A stretch of DNA of 59,663 bases from Azonexus sp. (GTDB lineage: Bacteria > Pseudomonadota > Gammaproteobacteria > Burkholderiales > Rhodocyclaceae), in the NCBI GenBank assembly GCA_030691385.1, contig JAUYEI010000111.1, forward strand, positions 1 through 59,663, written 5' to 3'. The translations under genes and the position numbers were made by a program. Of this stretch, positions 7,911-17,424 are shown in pieces; within the stretch, counting starts at the first letter, position 1, and every line of letters begins with the position of its first letter. The notes below the pieces were generated by a model that was given only the letters and a program-made list of their open reading frames with translations, did no database searches and was not told where the DNA came from.

Positions 7911-9392
7911 TCATGCCATTCGATTTCCCGGCGCGGATGCGTTCGAGCAGGGCAGTGGCGGGTTCTTCGTTTTTGGCCTGTTTTCCAGTTGACCGTGGAA
8001 AGCCTTTTTCAGGATGGACTGGCGCAGCGCGTCGGCCTGTTGCAGCGCGGTGGCGAGGGTTTTGTCGAGTTGGTCGGCTTCGGAGAGTTTGGATTCGAGT
8101 TCTTGGACAATTTCGAGCTGCTCAGCCAGAGAACAAACCGGAAAAGCCAATGGTTCAACGTTTCGATTGTTAATTTGGGGAACATTAGATCCGTCGGATA
8201 TTGATGCCAAATCTAAGCTGAGCACCCAATTCCACAGGTAACCAAGCCCAATGCCATTCGGGAGATTGGTTAGCCCCATCAAGTTCAGATCAAAGCACGC
8301 GGGAACTAACAGACGGCGCTTTTTGTTAGTAGCAATCGCACCGCCCCGCTTAGGAAACAAAATTGTGCCGGCAGGATAAATGGTCAAGCCAAGACCTTTA
8401 GCCTCAGCTTTGCTAAGGTAGGTAGCCGAGCTATTCATGTAGAGCTCGTTCCCTTCTCGATTCATATCCGAGACGCGATAGAAGGGTACTTCTCGCCCGG
8501 AAGTTTGTTCAATGCCCTTGGGGGTATTTCCTGAAACGGCATCAAGCACACAGCCCAAGCGCACCCACCCCCACCCCGCCGGCAATTCCGGCAACTCGGC
8601 GAGTTCTTCGGTGGTGAGCGGTGGCAGGGGCTTGGGGGGTTTGGGTTTGGAGCCTTGTTGGCCGGCGGTTTGCCAGTCGGCGAGTTGTTGCTGGTAGCGG
8701 GCCTGGCGTTCGCGGGCGATGCGTTGTTGCAGGGCGGCGGCGGTTTCGAGCTGGTCGCGGCGGGCGGCGCGCCAGGCGGTGGTCAACTTGCCCTCGAAGG
8801 CATTTTTGAGCAGCGACTGGCGATAGACCTTGAGCTGTTCGCGGGCTGTTTTCAGGCTGGCCACGCCCTGATCGAGTTCGGAAAACAGTTCCTCGATCTT
8901 GGCGACGATGCGGTGTTGTTCGGCGGTTGGCGGAAGCGGAACCGGCATTTTGCTGAATGCGGAACCGGAAATTTCCTTGAACGTAGTGCCAGTCGCTACT
9001 GATTCGGCCAGCTGTTTGGCGCTTTTAAAGTAGTAATAGATGTATTCGTTAAATACGCCGTCGGCCGGGACCAAGCTTTTGAAACCTTGGTTAGTCGTCA
9101 TGCTCCGACTGCTGATAACCGTATAGCCAATCGGGGCGCGGGAAGAGAAATGAACGCTACCAGCGGGCATGGCAGTCGCCGAACTGTTCTGCAAACCGGA
9201 GGCGGTTATGGACTTGGCGCCACGAGCAATGAATTTGTCCGTGTAGCCTGTCAGGTCGGAAGGAGAAATCCAGGCAATGTCTCCGCCCCAATAACTTGCT
9301 TCTTTGGTGGATGGCGTTCCCCCGGAAACTACTTTCCCAAGCTCGGCTACTGTTGTCCACGCCCAACCTTCTGGCAATTCTCCAAGCCCCAT
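7911..9392 (-). CDS. hsdS: Type I restriction-modification specificity subunit
   Basis: DNA-recognition subunit of the type I R-M complex, 493 residues. It has two target-recognition domains, each opening with the family pattern LPEGWAWTTVAELG (residue 4 on) and LPAGWGWVRLGCVL (about 275 on). Each is followed by a conserved helical region (the first is QHRIVAKIEELFSELDQGV...LLKNAFEGKL). The ATG at 9392 overlaps the hsdR stop as TGATG; a GTG at 9395 is also possible. A family-1 repeat copy (7966-7998) encodes part of the extreme C-terminus, after the last conserved helix, in the frame AFHGQLENRPKTKN. Confidence 0.93.
   Translation of the reverse strand: MGLGELPEGWAWTTVAELGKVVSGGTPSTKEASYWGGDIAWISPSDLTGYTDKFIARGAKSITASGLQNSSATAMPAGSVHFSSRAPIGYTVISSRSMTTNQGFKSLVPADGVFNEYIYYYFKSAKQLAESVATGTTFKEISGSAFSKMPVPLPPTAEQHRIVAKIEELFSELDQGVASLKTAREQLKVYRQSLLKNAFEGKLTTAWRAARRDQLETAAALQQRIARERQARYQQQLADWQTAGQQGSKPKPPKPLPPLTTEELAELPELPAGWGWVRLGCVLDAVSGNTPKGIEQTSGREVPFYRVSDMNREGNELYMNSSATYLSKAEAKGLGLTIYPAGTILFPKRGGAIATNKKRRLLVPACFDLNLMGLTNLPNGIGLGYLWNWVLSLDLASISDGSNVPQINNRNVEPLAFPVCSLAEQLEIVQELESKLSEADQLDKTLATALQQADALRQSILKKAFHGQLENRPKTKNPPLPCSNASAPGNRMA
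7966..7998 (-). repeat. Dispersed repeat, family 1, copy B (in hsdS 3' end)
   Basis: Minus-strand copy reading CCACGGTCAACTGGAAAA then CAGGCCAAAAACGAA. It lies within the last ~30 codons of hsdS and stays in frame. Confidence 0.65.
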
Positions 9393-12208
9393 CACGCCAC
9401 CAACGCCTCATTCAGCTCATCCAGCAACGGGTCCATGCCCTCGCCGAACAGTTGCCACATTTTCCCCAGCCCGCCCTGGGCGTCGAAGGGGCTGTAGTCG
9501 AGGTCGCTGCGGTCGACGTGGCAGGAGTGGGCAATGTGGTCGCGGAGCATGCGTAGCCAGTTCATCTGTTCTTCGTTGAATTTGTCGGCGCCGCCGGCGT
9601 GGTGCTGCATGATCCAGGTCTGGAAGTTCTTGCGCACGGTGTCGGCGAACGGGGTGATCTGGGCGTCCAGGCCGCAGACGCGGCGGATCAGGGCGACCAG
9701 CGCGGTCAGTTCCTGTTCGGGCGGGGCGCCATTGTAGCCGTCGAGCTGGCCGTAGGCTTGCCAGATGCGCAGTGGGGCGAGTTTGGGTTTGTCGGCTTTG
9801 AGTTTGTCGAGCACCTGGCGCACCAGCTTCAGCGTGACTTCGCGCCGCCGCCAGGGTTGGGCGAAGAAGATGGTCAGCGCCTCGATCTCGTCGCGATTCG
9901 CCGCCAGCCAGTCGGCGAATTCGTGGGTCAATGCTTCGGCGTTGGCGGCGCTGTCCTTGCTCCAGCCGGCGTAGGTGACGCCATCAAGGTTGTCGTGGTC
10001 AATGGTCTGTTCTTTTTCGCGACGGATGGTGTCGATGAGGTCGATGAATTCGCCGTTCATCAGCGCCGCGGCTTCGCCGACCAGTTGCTGCTGGGCCTGG
10101 TCGCGCAGCGTGTCGCCGGGATCGTTGCCGATGGGCAGGTTTGCCAGTTCGAGGGCGCGGGCTTCGATCAGGTCGCCGTCGATGGCGTTGAACAGCTTGC
10201 TGACCAGGTGGCTGAGTTCGACGCCGCCGGCCGCTTCGCGCAGGCGGCGCTGGTCGTCGGCGTCGAGCTGCTTGTTGAGCCGGGCGAGGCGGCCGGCCAG
10301 CGAGGAGACGCTGTCGGTGTCGGTGGCGCCCATCAGGATGCCCATGGCCAGATCCTTGAGCGGCACGCCGGGCTTGGTGATCAGCGGCTGGCTGGCGGTT
10401 TTCAGCGACTTGGTGACACCGATGGCGTCGACAATGACGTAATGGGTCTTGGCGGTCTTGGCGCTGGGCGTGACCTTCTTGAGGTCGTCCATGTCCAGCG
10501 TGCGGGTGCCGCGGCCTTTCATCTGCTCGAAGTAGTTGCGGCTTTTGACGTCGCGCATGAAGAGCAGGCATTCGAGCGGCTTGACGTCGGTGCCGGTGGC
10601 GATCATGTCGACGGTGACGGCGATGCGCGGGTGGTATTCATTGCGGAACTGGGCGAGGATGGACTTGGGGTCTTCGCCTTGCTGGACGCTGCCGTCGGCC
10701 AGCTTTTTGTCCTGCGCGGCGCGGTAGGTGACTTTCTTGCAGAAGGCGTTGCCTTCGCCGAATTCTTCGCGCACGGTGTTGATGATGTCGTCGGCGTGGC
10801 TGTCGGTCTTGGCGAAGATCAGCGTCTTGGGCACTTCGGCGCGGCCGGGGAAGATGGCCGGCAGCTTGTCGCGGAAGGCGCGAATGACGGTGCGGATCTG
10901 GTCCGGGTTGACGATGTCGCGGTCGAGTTGGGTTGCTGTGTAGGCGGCGTCTTCGTCCTGCTGTTCCCAGCGCTTCTTGCGGGTCAGGCGTTCGCGCTTT
11001 TCGACCTGCTGTTCGGCGGCGATGACGGCGCCTTGCTGGGTGATGCGGGTATCGATGAGGTAGATTTCGTTGCCGACATTGACGCCGTCGGCGACGGCTT
11101 TTTCATGGCTGTAGTCGCTGACGACGTTCTTCCTGAAGAAGCCGTAGGTGCGGTTGTCGGGCGTCGCGGTCAGGCCGATCAGGCTGGCGTCGAAGTAATC
11201 GAGCACCTGCTGCCAGAGGTTGTAGATGCTGCGGTGGCATTCGTCGATGAAGATGAAATCGAAGAATTCGGGCGGGATTTTGGCGTTGTAGGCGACCGGG
11301 GCCGGCGCCTTGGGCTGGGCCAGTTCGGCCGGGTTGATTTCCTCGGCGGCTTCGTCGAGTTCCTTGTCCTGCAGCAGGGAGTAGAGGCGCTGGATGGTGG
11401 AGATGCAGACGTCGGCGCCTTTGTCGACGAAGCTCGATTTGAGCCGCTGGACGCTGTAAAGCTCGGTGAATTTGCGGTTATCGTCGATCGGCACGTAGGC
11501 CATCATTTCCTGCTCGGCCTGTTCGCCGAGGTTTTTGGTATCGACCAGGAAAAGGACGCGCTTGGCGTCGGCATGCTTGAGCAGGCGGTAGATGCTGGTG
11601 ATCGCCGTGTAGGTCTTGCCGGCGCCGGTGGCCATCTGGATCAGCGCACGCGGCCGGGCTTCGCGGAAGGATTGTTCGAGGTTGGTGATCGCCGTTTCCT
11701 GGCAGTCGCGCAGGCGGAGTTCCTTGGCCGGCAGCTTGTCGGGGTTGAGCGGCGGCAGTTCGGCGAGGCGGGCACGCAGGCTTTCTCCCTCATTCAACCA
11801 ATCGCGCAGGGTTTCCGGGCGGTGGAAGCTGAAGATTTCGCGGGAACGCGGCTTGGGGTCGCGGACGTCGGTAAAGCGGGTGACGATGCCGGTGGCTTCG
11901 TAGAGGAAGGGCAACGGCTCCTTGTTGTTCACCCACTTGAGCTTGGCGGCGGCGTAGCCTTCGGTCTGCGTTTCGTGCACGCTCAGGTGCTGGCCTTCGG
12001 ATTCGCGCTTGGCTTCGATGACGCCGACCGCCTTGCGATCAACGAACAGCACGTAGTCGGCCGGACCGGCATCAGTGTGCCATTCGCGCACGGCTTGCCC
12101 GGCACCAGCGGAGAAGTCGATTTTCTTCTGCACCGCCCAGCCGGCGGCGCGCAGTTGCGCATCGATGCGGTCGCGGGCTTGTTGCTCGGGGTTCTGGTTT
12201 TCGCTCAT
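9392..12208 (-). CDS. hsdR: Type I restriction enzyme motor/endonuclease subunit
   Basis: Restriction subunit of the type I system: an ATP-driven DNA translocase and nuclease, 938 residues from the ATG at 12208 (MSENQNPEQQARDRI). The N-terminal part contains the nuclease-type region (ADYVLFVDRKAVGVIEAKRE, a PD-ExK-like D...EAK pattern). Walker A ATGAGKT falls near residue 192 and the DEAD-box DECH near 319, followed by LTATP and the helicase C-terminal lobe. The gene is first in the hsd transcript. A longer upstream frame exists (to 12391) but runs through repeat C and lacks family similarity. Confidence 0.95.
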   Translation of the reverse strand: MSENQNPEQQARDRIDAQLRAAGWAVQKKIDFSAGAGQAVREWHTDAGPADYVLFVDRKAVGVIEAKRESEGQHLSVHETQTEGYAAAKLKWVNNKEPLPFLYEATGIVTRFTDVRDPKPRSREIFSFHRPETLRDWLNEGESLRARLAELPPLNPDKLPAKELRLRDCQETAITNLEQSFREARPRALIQMATGAGKTYTAITSIYRLLKHADAKRVLFLVDTKNLGEQAEQEMMAYVPIDDNRKFTELYSVQRLKSSFVDKGADVCISTIQRLYSLLQDKELDEAAEEINPAELAQPKAPAPVAYNAKIPPEFFDFIFIDECHRSIYNLWQQVLDYFDASLIGLTATPDNRTYGFFRKNVVSDYSHEKAVADGVNVGNEIYLIDTRITQQGAVIAAEQQVEKRERLTRKKRWEQQDEDAAYTATQLDRDIVNPDQIRTVIRAFRDKLPAIFPGRAEVPKTLIFAKTDSHADDIINTVREEFGEGNAFCKKVTYRAAQDKKLADGSVQQGEDPKSILAQFRNEYHPRIAVTVDMIATGTDVKPLECLLFMRDVKSRNYFEQMKGRGTRTLDMDDLKKVTPSAKTAKTHYVIVDAIGVTKSLKTASQPLITKPGVPLKDLAMGILMGATDTDSVSSLAGRLARLNKQLDADDQRRLREAAGGVELSHLVSKLFNAIDGDLIEARALELANLPIGNDPGDTLRDQAQQQLVGEAAALMNGEFIDLIDTIRREKEQTIDHDNLDGVTYAGWSKDSAANAEALTHEFADWLAANRDEIEALTIFFAQPWRRREVTLKLVRQVLDKLKADKPKLAPLRIWQAYGQLDGYNGAPPEQELTALVALIRRVCGLDAQITPFADTVRKNFQTWIMQHHAGGADKFNEEQMNWLRMLRDHIAHSCHVDRSDLDYSPFDAQGGLGKMWQLFGEGMDPLLDELNEALVA

Positions 12209-12296
12209 GGGCGGCGGGGCGCTATTCGGCAATCGGGCGATGATAGCGGATGGCATGGTCAGCCGGGATGCCGAATGAATGGCTCGCCGACTGTTT

Positions 12297-12338
12297 GCTA
12301 CGGTCAACCGGAAATATTGGCCAAAAATGAAATTTTTG
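12297..12338 (+). repeat. Dispersed repeat, family 1, copy C
   Basis: One of the closest copies to the consensus: GCTACGGTCAACCGGAAA, then TATTGGCCAAAAATGAAAT. It sits between the phnE stop (12345) and the hsdR start (12208), at the right boundary of the restriction locus. Confidence 0.9.
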
Positions 12339-12344
12339 GTGGTG

Positions 12345-13946
12345 TCAGTGCATCGCCCGGCGCAAGCACGCACTGGCCTGATCGACGGCAATCGACAGCA
12401 ACAGCATGGCGATGATCACCGTCGACGCCTGCGCGTGATGGAACAGCGAGAGTTCGAAATAAAGCAGTTGGCCCAACCCGCCGGCGCCGACGAAGCCGAG
12501 GATGGCGGCCATGCGGATGTTCATTTCCCAGCGGTAGAGCGTGTAGGCGATGAGTTGCGGGGCGGCGCCAGGCAAGGTGCCGTAGAGGAAGGCGAAGCCG
12601 CCCGGGGCGCCGGCCAGACGCAGCGCCTGGCCGGGGGCCGGCGGGGCGTTGTCGAGCGCTTCGGCGTAGAGGCGGCCGAGCACACCGGTCGTGTGCAAGG
12701 CCAGCGCCAGCGCGCCGGCAAAGGGGCCGAGGCCGACGGCGAGCGCGGTGATGGTGGCCCAGACCAGTTCCGGCACCGAGCGCAGGGTGTTGAGCAGGAA
12801 GCTGAACGGGGCGCGCCACTTGGGCAAGGCAAGCAGCAGGCCGGCGATGGCGGCGAGCAGCGTGCCGACGACCGAGATGGCGAGTGTTTCCCAGATGCCT
12901 TTGCCGACTTTGGCCAGCCAGTCGCTGGAAAGATCGGGCGGGAAGAAGCCGGCGACGAATTCACCGATGCTGCGGGCGGCTTCCACAGTCAACAGGGATT
13001 TCAGGCCAATTTCCAGATAGCTGAAACTGGCGACGATGCCGACGCTGAGTGCCAACCCGAAGGCAGCACTGCGCCAGCCGAACGGTGAGGCGCGATTGGC
13101 CGGCGGCGTGTCGAGCGCCCGGCGCAACCAGCCCGAGAAGCCGTCGGCGGCGAAGACGAGGACCATGAAGGCGAGCAGGATGGTCGCCGCTTCACCGCCG
13201 TTGAGCATTTTCATGGCCTGATCCATGAGCTGGCCGAGCCCGCCGGCGCCAACGAAGCCCATGACCACCGAGGCACGGATGGCGCATTCCCAGCGATAAA
13301 CCGTGTACGAGGCCAGTTCCTTCGAGGCCTGCGGAATCAGCCCGTAGAGGATGGCCAGCGGTCGGCCGGCGCCGTTGTGGCGCAGGGCGCGGGCTGGCGC
13401 GGCATCGACCGATTCGAGGATTTCGGCATAGACCTTGGCCAGCATGCCGCCGTAGGTCAGGCCCAGGGCCAGCACGCCGGCGGCCGGGCCGAGGCCGAAG
13501 ACGCGGACGAAAACCAGCGCCCAGACCAGCTCGGGAATGCCGCGCAGGATGGTCAGCAGGCTGCGCGTTACTGGGTTGAGCGTCGCCTTTTCGCGCCCGG
13601 CGCCGGTGGCCAGATAGCCCATCGGCACGGCGATCAGGAAGGCCAGCGCCATGCCGGCGGTGGCAATCGCCAGGGTTTCGAGCGTCGCCTTGGCGAGGTA
13701 GCCGATGAATTCGGCGCCGGTTTCCGGCGGCAGGAAGCCAGCCAGGAAGTTGCCGATGACCTTGAGGTTGCCAGGCTCGAACAGCGCGCCGGGCTTGACC
13801 TCGGCAGCCTGGAACAGCGGCCAGAGAATGGCCAGCGTCGCCAGAGCGCTGATCAGTCGGGTGCGGGCGGCCGGGTCGTACGCGTTATGGTTTACCGGCA
13901 TGAAAGAAAAATGGCTAGCTCTGTTTGGCGCACGTCTCTGAAACAT
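12345..13946 (-). CDS. phnE: Phosphonate/phosphite-type ABC transporter permease, two fused permease domains
   Basis: Inner-membrane permease of a PhnCDE-type importer. The 533-residue protein is a head-to-tail fusion of two MetI-like permease domains. Each has the coupling segment ending in a GFVGAGGLGQL motif (near residues 230 and 490) and the paired RGIPELVWA / RSVPELVWA motif about 100 residues earlier. The ATG at 13946 has AAGGA four bases upstream; an ATG at 13901 is the alternative. It is separated from phnC-phnD by two foreign-looking genes, although all run in the same direction. The exact substrate (phosphonate, phosphite or phosphate) cannot be read from sequence. Confidence 0.88.
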   Translation of the reverse strand: MFQRRAPNRASHFSFMPVNHNAYDPAARTRLISALATLAILWPLFQAAEVKPGALFEPGNLKVIGNFLAGFLPPETGAEFIGYLAKATLETLAIATAGMALAFLIAVPMGYLATGAGREKATLNPVTRSLLTILRGIPELVWALVFVRVFGLGPAAGVLALGLTYGGMLAKVYAEILESVDAAPARALRHNGAGRPLAILYGLIPQASKELASYTVYRWECAIRASVVMGFVGAGGLGQLMDQAMKMLNGGEAATILLAFMVLVFAADGFSGWLRRALDTPPANRASPFGWRSAAFGLALSVGIVASFSYLEIGLKSLLTVEAARSIGEFVAGFFPPDLSSDWLAKVGKGIWETLAISVVGTLLAAIAGLLLALPKWRAPFSFLLNTLRSVPELVWATITALAVGLGPFAGALALALHTTGVLGRLYAEALDNAPPAPGQALRLAGAPGGFAFLYGTLPGAAPQLIAYTLYRWEMNIRMAAILGFVGAGGLGQLLYFELSLFHHAQASTVIIAMLLLSIAVDQASACLRRAMH

Positions 13947-14055
13947 CTTTCCTTAAAGCGCAATACCTGAAGAAAAATTAGAGCGCAATTGGTATAAAAT
14001 ACAAACACTTACAACAATAACCTCTCGTAAGCTTCTCATAAATATTTATTGCGCC

Positions 14056-15708
14056 TCAGGTAATTATGAGAGACCAGGAAGGGCGGGTATCACTGCCGCT
14101 ATTGGAAATCCTGCCTTTTCTGCGCAATTCCCCGATGAGATTTCCCACCTTGATTTTCCGTTGCTTGTCGTCCATCCAATCAGGCAACTTGTTCCAGAGG
14201 AGTTCATCGATGTCCTTGCGACTCAGAGTCCCGTGCTCTCCTGCAGCCTTGCAAATCAGATCCAGGTAATACTGTTTCTCGAAAGCCTTGTTCTTGCTGT
14301 AGCTCGCTTTCTGCCCTGTTTTCTGCGCCACGGGCTGGGCGATGTAAAAATTCGGTTTGCGCCCTTCGATCAAGGACGTTCCCTTCAACAGGCGCTCATC
14401 CTCGGAATCCAGCGGCTGCCGCTTTTGCACTTTGTCCAAGGCAATGATTTCTTGCAGCGACAACCCGCCATCGCGCGCCAGCAAACGAGCGTAATCCATG
14501 TCCAGCACCTTGCCGGTCAGCGTCAACTTCACCCGATTGTTGGAAAGATCGTAATCCGGCATCGGAAAGAAGCGTTGGCGCTGGAAAAGAAACAGCTTAC
14601 GGATACCGCCCCCGGCTGTATCGACCATTTTCAGGTTGAACATCGCGGTGGCCAGAAAACGGTTGCGATAATGCTCTTCGGGCGCATCCTCCATTACCAC
14701 CCGGCGCACATCGCCGGGAACGAAACTGCCCAGATTGGTGAAAATCAGGCTTTCCTCGCGCTCAACCACATTGATGCGCCCGGCCAGCGTGTAATCCTGA
14801 TGGGCAATACAGTTGTTCAGCGCTTCGCGGATGGCGTAAGGCTCGTACTGGTCAATTTCCTCAGGGAACAATGTACCTTCCCTGATGTAGCGATACTTGA
14901 GGTTACGAATCTTGGCGTAAACCTTGTCCACCGCCAGCAACAACGGCATGCCGAACAAGGCGTAATCTCGATCATTGCCCAGATGGTCCTTCAACAGCCA
15001 GCGGACCTTGGCTTCCGCCGGTTGCAAGAAATGTTCTGCCTCTTCCTTGCCCAGCAGCAGCAACGCGGCACGGGTCATGTGCCCCTTGATGGTCAGTTTG
15101 GCCTTGTTCAGGAAAGTTGGCTCATCCCAAGCATCAACCTCAGCCGCCTTGTCCGGGAACTTGCTCTTGAAATTGCGCCGCGCAACCGCCAGCGCCTCTC
15201 CGTCCAGATCGCTCAGCTCAGCGGCAGGAACGATAACCGCACTCCAGTCCTCCACCGTCGACTGCGCCCGGATACGCTCGATTTCCTCCAGATTCAAAGG
15301 CGATAGTGCCTCGCCATCACGACCGTAGTAATGCCCATCGAAAGCGACCGGCAGCCCCTTGGGTGCGGCGGGAATCTCGAACAGCAACACGCGCCCCTGA
15401 GGATGGGCGACCTCGTGAATATCGACAAAGGTGATGCGATTGGTCGTCCGGTTGGCTATTTCCTCCTTAAGGCTGTCCAAATCCTTGCGGACCTGACGAA
15501 AAAACGATCCCAGCACCTGGTGTCGGTCATTCACACCAAAAACCAGCCAGGCAGCCGATTGGCGCTTCAGATTGGCCTCGTTGCACAACGCCGAAAAATA
15601 CTTGCCGAGCTTGCTGAAATCGTAGTTGTTGCGCGCCTCCTTGAATTCGACGATCTCGTTTTCAGCAGGGAGGGAGAGCAGCGCATCAAGTTTGGTAGCT
15701 GGGTTCAT
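14056..15708 (-). CDS. AlbA_2 (Schlafen-type) domain protein, second copy
   Basis: A 550-residue protein of the same broad class as the one at 5571-7217, though not closely similar. The AlbA_2 domain occupies about 15-140 (NEIVEFKEARN ... AAWLVFGVNDRHQV). A GHKL-ATPase-like segment near 280-380 (IREALNNCIAHQDY ... VDTAGGGIRKLF) precedes a C-terminal part with helix-turn-helix-like stretches. The ATG at 15708 has GGAG five bases upstream, and an upstream frame extension is not needed. It lies with an HNH nuclease gene between phnC and phnE. Base composition is visibly lower in GC than the flanking phn genes. Defence or regulatory function is an inference. Confidence 0.82.
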   Translation of the reverse strand: MNPATKLDALLSLPAENEIVEFKEARNNYDFSKLGKYFSALCNEANLKRQSAAWLVFGVNDRHQVLGSFFRQVRKDLDSLKEEIANRTTNRITFVDIHEVAHPQGRVLLFEIPAAPKGLPVAFDGHYYGRDGEALSPLNLEEIERIRAQSTVEDWSAVIVPAAELSDLDGEALAVARRNFKSKFPDKAAEVDAWDEPTFLNKAKLTIKGHMTRAALLLLGKEEAEHFLQPAEAKVRWLLKDHLGNDRDYALFGMPLLLAVDKVYAKIRNLKYRYIREGTLFPEEIDQYEPYAIREALNNCIAHQDYTLAGRINVVEREESLIFTNLGSFVPGDVRRVVMEDAPEEHYRNRFLATAMFNLKMVDTAGGGIRKLFLFQRQRFFPMPDYDLSNNRVKLTLTGKVLDMDYARLLARDGGLSLQEIIALDKVQKRQPLDSEDERLLKGTSLIEGRKPNFYIAQPVAQKTGQKASYSKNKAFEKQYYLDLICKAAGEHGTLSRKDIDELLWNKLPDWMDDKQRKIKVGNLIGELRRKGRISNSGSDTRPSWSLIIT

Positions 15709-15796
15709 GAAGGCTCCGTCAGAAAGCAAAGCGGACTTTGCCGCTCGTCAGTTGGTGCAGAAGCATGCCGCGGTTGGGTGCAAAACTCATACAGAT

Positions 15797-16531
15797 TTAG
15801 TTGGGCTGCTTGATTCCAAAATGCTCTTGACGGTGGCAATTGGGACAAAGTGCCAAGGCGTTTTCTACCGAATCCTCACCACCCTTTGCAAGTTGGACAA
15901 CATGGTGGACTTCAAGGTAGGGGGTATTGTCTTTAGCCCTAAAAAACGGGGCCTGCTGTTTACACAGTTCGCAATAGCCAGCTGCCCTGATTAGCACCTC
16001 AGCAACGACATCCGGGCTGCGCGCAAAGCCAACAGTCTGAACAACAATTTTCTCCGGGAACCTATTTGCACTACTAATTCTCATCAAACGATTCGTAGAG
16101 CTATCGCGCATAGCATTCGCAACCTTCTGATCAAAGGAGTCTTCTGGCGATAGCTTCGTGCGGTACCGGATTAAGCGAAGCTCACCATCTTCTGCAACGG
16201 CGCGGAGAGATTTCATCGTTGCACCAGAAATACGTTCGTAATAAACGATGTGGGCACGTAGCGATTGGATAGCCATCTCCAAACCATCCACTCCTAGTTC
16301 TGCCTCAATATTTCCAATGAAATATCTCATTGCGGCGGAACTCATTGCTCGGTGAAATTCCCTTCCCTCGATTAATTGTCGGTAGTCATAAATAAAATCA
16401 CCGGCAGTTGCTTCATTCAGCCCATGCAAATCAACTAACTCTCTGACACCCTGGCCCCTTCTCAATTCTCCAAGGTAAACACGCTTGGCAACGCCATATG
16501 CAGCAGCTACCTGTTGATCGGTAATACGCAT
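15797..16531 (-). CDS. HNH endonuclease domain protein
   Basis: A 244-residue protein with a C-terminal HNH nuclease domain: the zinc-binding CELC near 190, then LEVHHVVQLAKGG, N, and CPNCHRQEH. The N-terminal ~170 residues are not recognised. They may form a specificity domain, as in McrA-like or other modification-dependent nucleases (COG3183-type architecture). The ATG at 16531 has AGAGGG about eight bases upstream. The region is clearly poorer in GC than its neighbours, suggesting transfer. It sits directly upstream of the AlbA_2 gene in the same direction, as a two-gene cassette inside a transport operon. Confidence 0.82.
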   Translation of the reverse strand: MRITDQQVAAAYGVAKRVYLGELRRGQGVRELVDLHGLNEATAGDFIYDYRQLIEGREFHRAMSSAAMRYFIGNIEAELGVDGLEMAIQSLRAHIVYYERISGATMKSLRAVAEDGELRLIRYRTKLSPEDSFDQKVANAMRDSSTNRLMRISSANRFPEKIVVQTVGFARSPDVVAEVLIRAAGYCELCKQQAPFFRAKDNTPYLEVHHVVQLAKGGEDSVENALALCPNCHRQEHFGIKQPN

Positions 16532-16596
16532 CTCAATTCCCTCTTGAACAAATGACAATGTATATCGAAGAGAGGTTTTGCGGATTTTTCATTGAT

Positions 16597-17424
16597 TCAG
16601 CAACACGCCGCCCTAGTCGCCGCGTCGTTGGCAGCAGCTTGCGACAGGAAATGCGGTTCATGCGCCTGCACCGGCAGTTCATCGCCTTCGCTGGCGTACA
16701 GCTCGTGCAGCAGCGGGACGGTGATTTCGCTGGCCGGCAGGTCGAAGGCGATCTGCCCCGCTCTGACGCCGACGATACGCGAGAAATTGCCGATGGCCAG
16801 ATCGACGGCGTGCAGGCTGGCGACCAAGGTCGCGCCACGTGCTTCAGCGTCGGCGATGAGCAGGCGGATGGTGGCCAGGGCCAGCGTCGGGTCGAGGGCC
16901 GAGACCGGTTCGTCGGCGAGGATCAGTTCAGGCTGCTGGTAGAGCACGCGGGCGATGCCGACGCGCTGCAACTGGCCGCCGGAGAGTTGGTCGCAACGGG
17001 CGAACAGCTTGTCGGCGAGATCGACGCGGTCGAGCGCGGCACGGGCACCGGGGATGTCGAGCGGGTAGAGCAGCGAAGCCAGCGACTTCCAGGCCGGCCA
17101 TTGACCGAGCTTGCCGGCCAGGACGGCGGTGACCACCCGTTGCCGGCCGGGAATCGGCGGCGCTTGATGGACGGTGCCGATGCGGGCGCGCAGTTTGGCG
17201 ACTGCCACGGTCAACCGGAAATTTTGGCCAAAATCCAAAATGTCGGCCGTGCCCGCCGTCGGCGCCAGCGCCGTGCCGAGCACGGAAAGCAGCGAGGTCT
17301 TGCCGGCGCCGGACGGGCCGATCAGGGCGATGCGCTCGCCCTTTTCCGCCTTCAGCGTGATTTCCTTGAGCGCGGCAAAACCATTGGCGTGGGTCAGCCC
17401 CACGCCGTTCAAGGCAAAACTCAC
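16597..17424 (-). CDS. phnC: Phosphonate-type ABC transporter ATP-binding protein
   Basis: ATPase of the PhnCDE importer, 275 residues. Walker [10 protein letters not shown] is near 36-44, the signature LSGGQLQR near 145 and Walker B LILADEP near 167, with a later H-loop (SLHAVDLA). The GTG start at 17424 overlaps the phnD stop as GTGA, so translation is coupled. A family-1 repeat (17204-17243) lies inside the gene and encodes [17 protein letters not shown], between the strands that follow Walker A and the Q-loop (GTVHQ). That region varies among ABC ATPases. Confidence 0.9.
   Translation of the reverse strand: MSFALNGVGLTHANGFAALKEITLKAEKGERIALIGPSGAGKTSLLSVLGTALAPTAGTADILDFGQNFRLTVAVAKLRARIGTVHQAPPIPGRQRVVTAVLAGKLGQWPAWKSLASLLYPLDIPGARAALDRVDLADKLFARCDQLSGGQLQRVGIARVLYQQPELILADEPVSALDPTLALATIRLLIADAEARGATLVASLHAVDLAIGNFSRIVGVRAGQIAFDLPASEITVPLLHELYASEGDELPVQAHEPHFLSQAAANDAATRAACC
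17204..17243 (+). repeat. Dispersed repeat, family 1, copy D (inside phnC)
   Basis: GCCACGGTCAACCGGAAA then TTTTGGCCAAAATCCAAAATG. It is in the coding region of phnC, antisense to the gene, and keeps the reading frame. Confidence 0.85.

Noticed and set aside
9599..12415. 938-residue open frame on the plus strand
   Set aside because: Antisense shadow of hsdR; repetitive Gly/Val/Asp composition without motifs.
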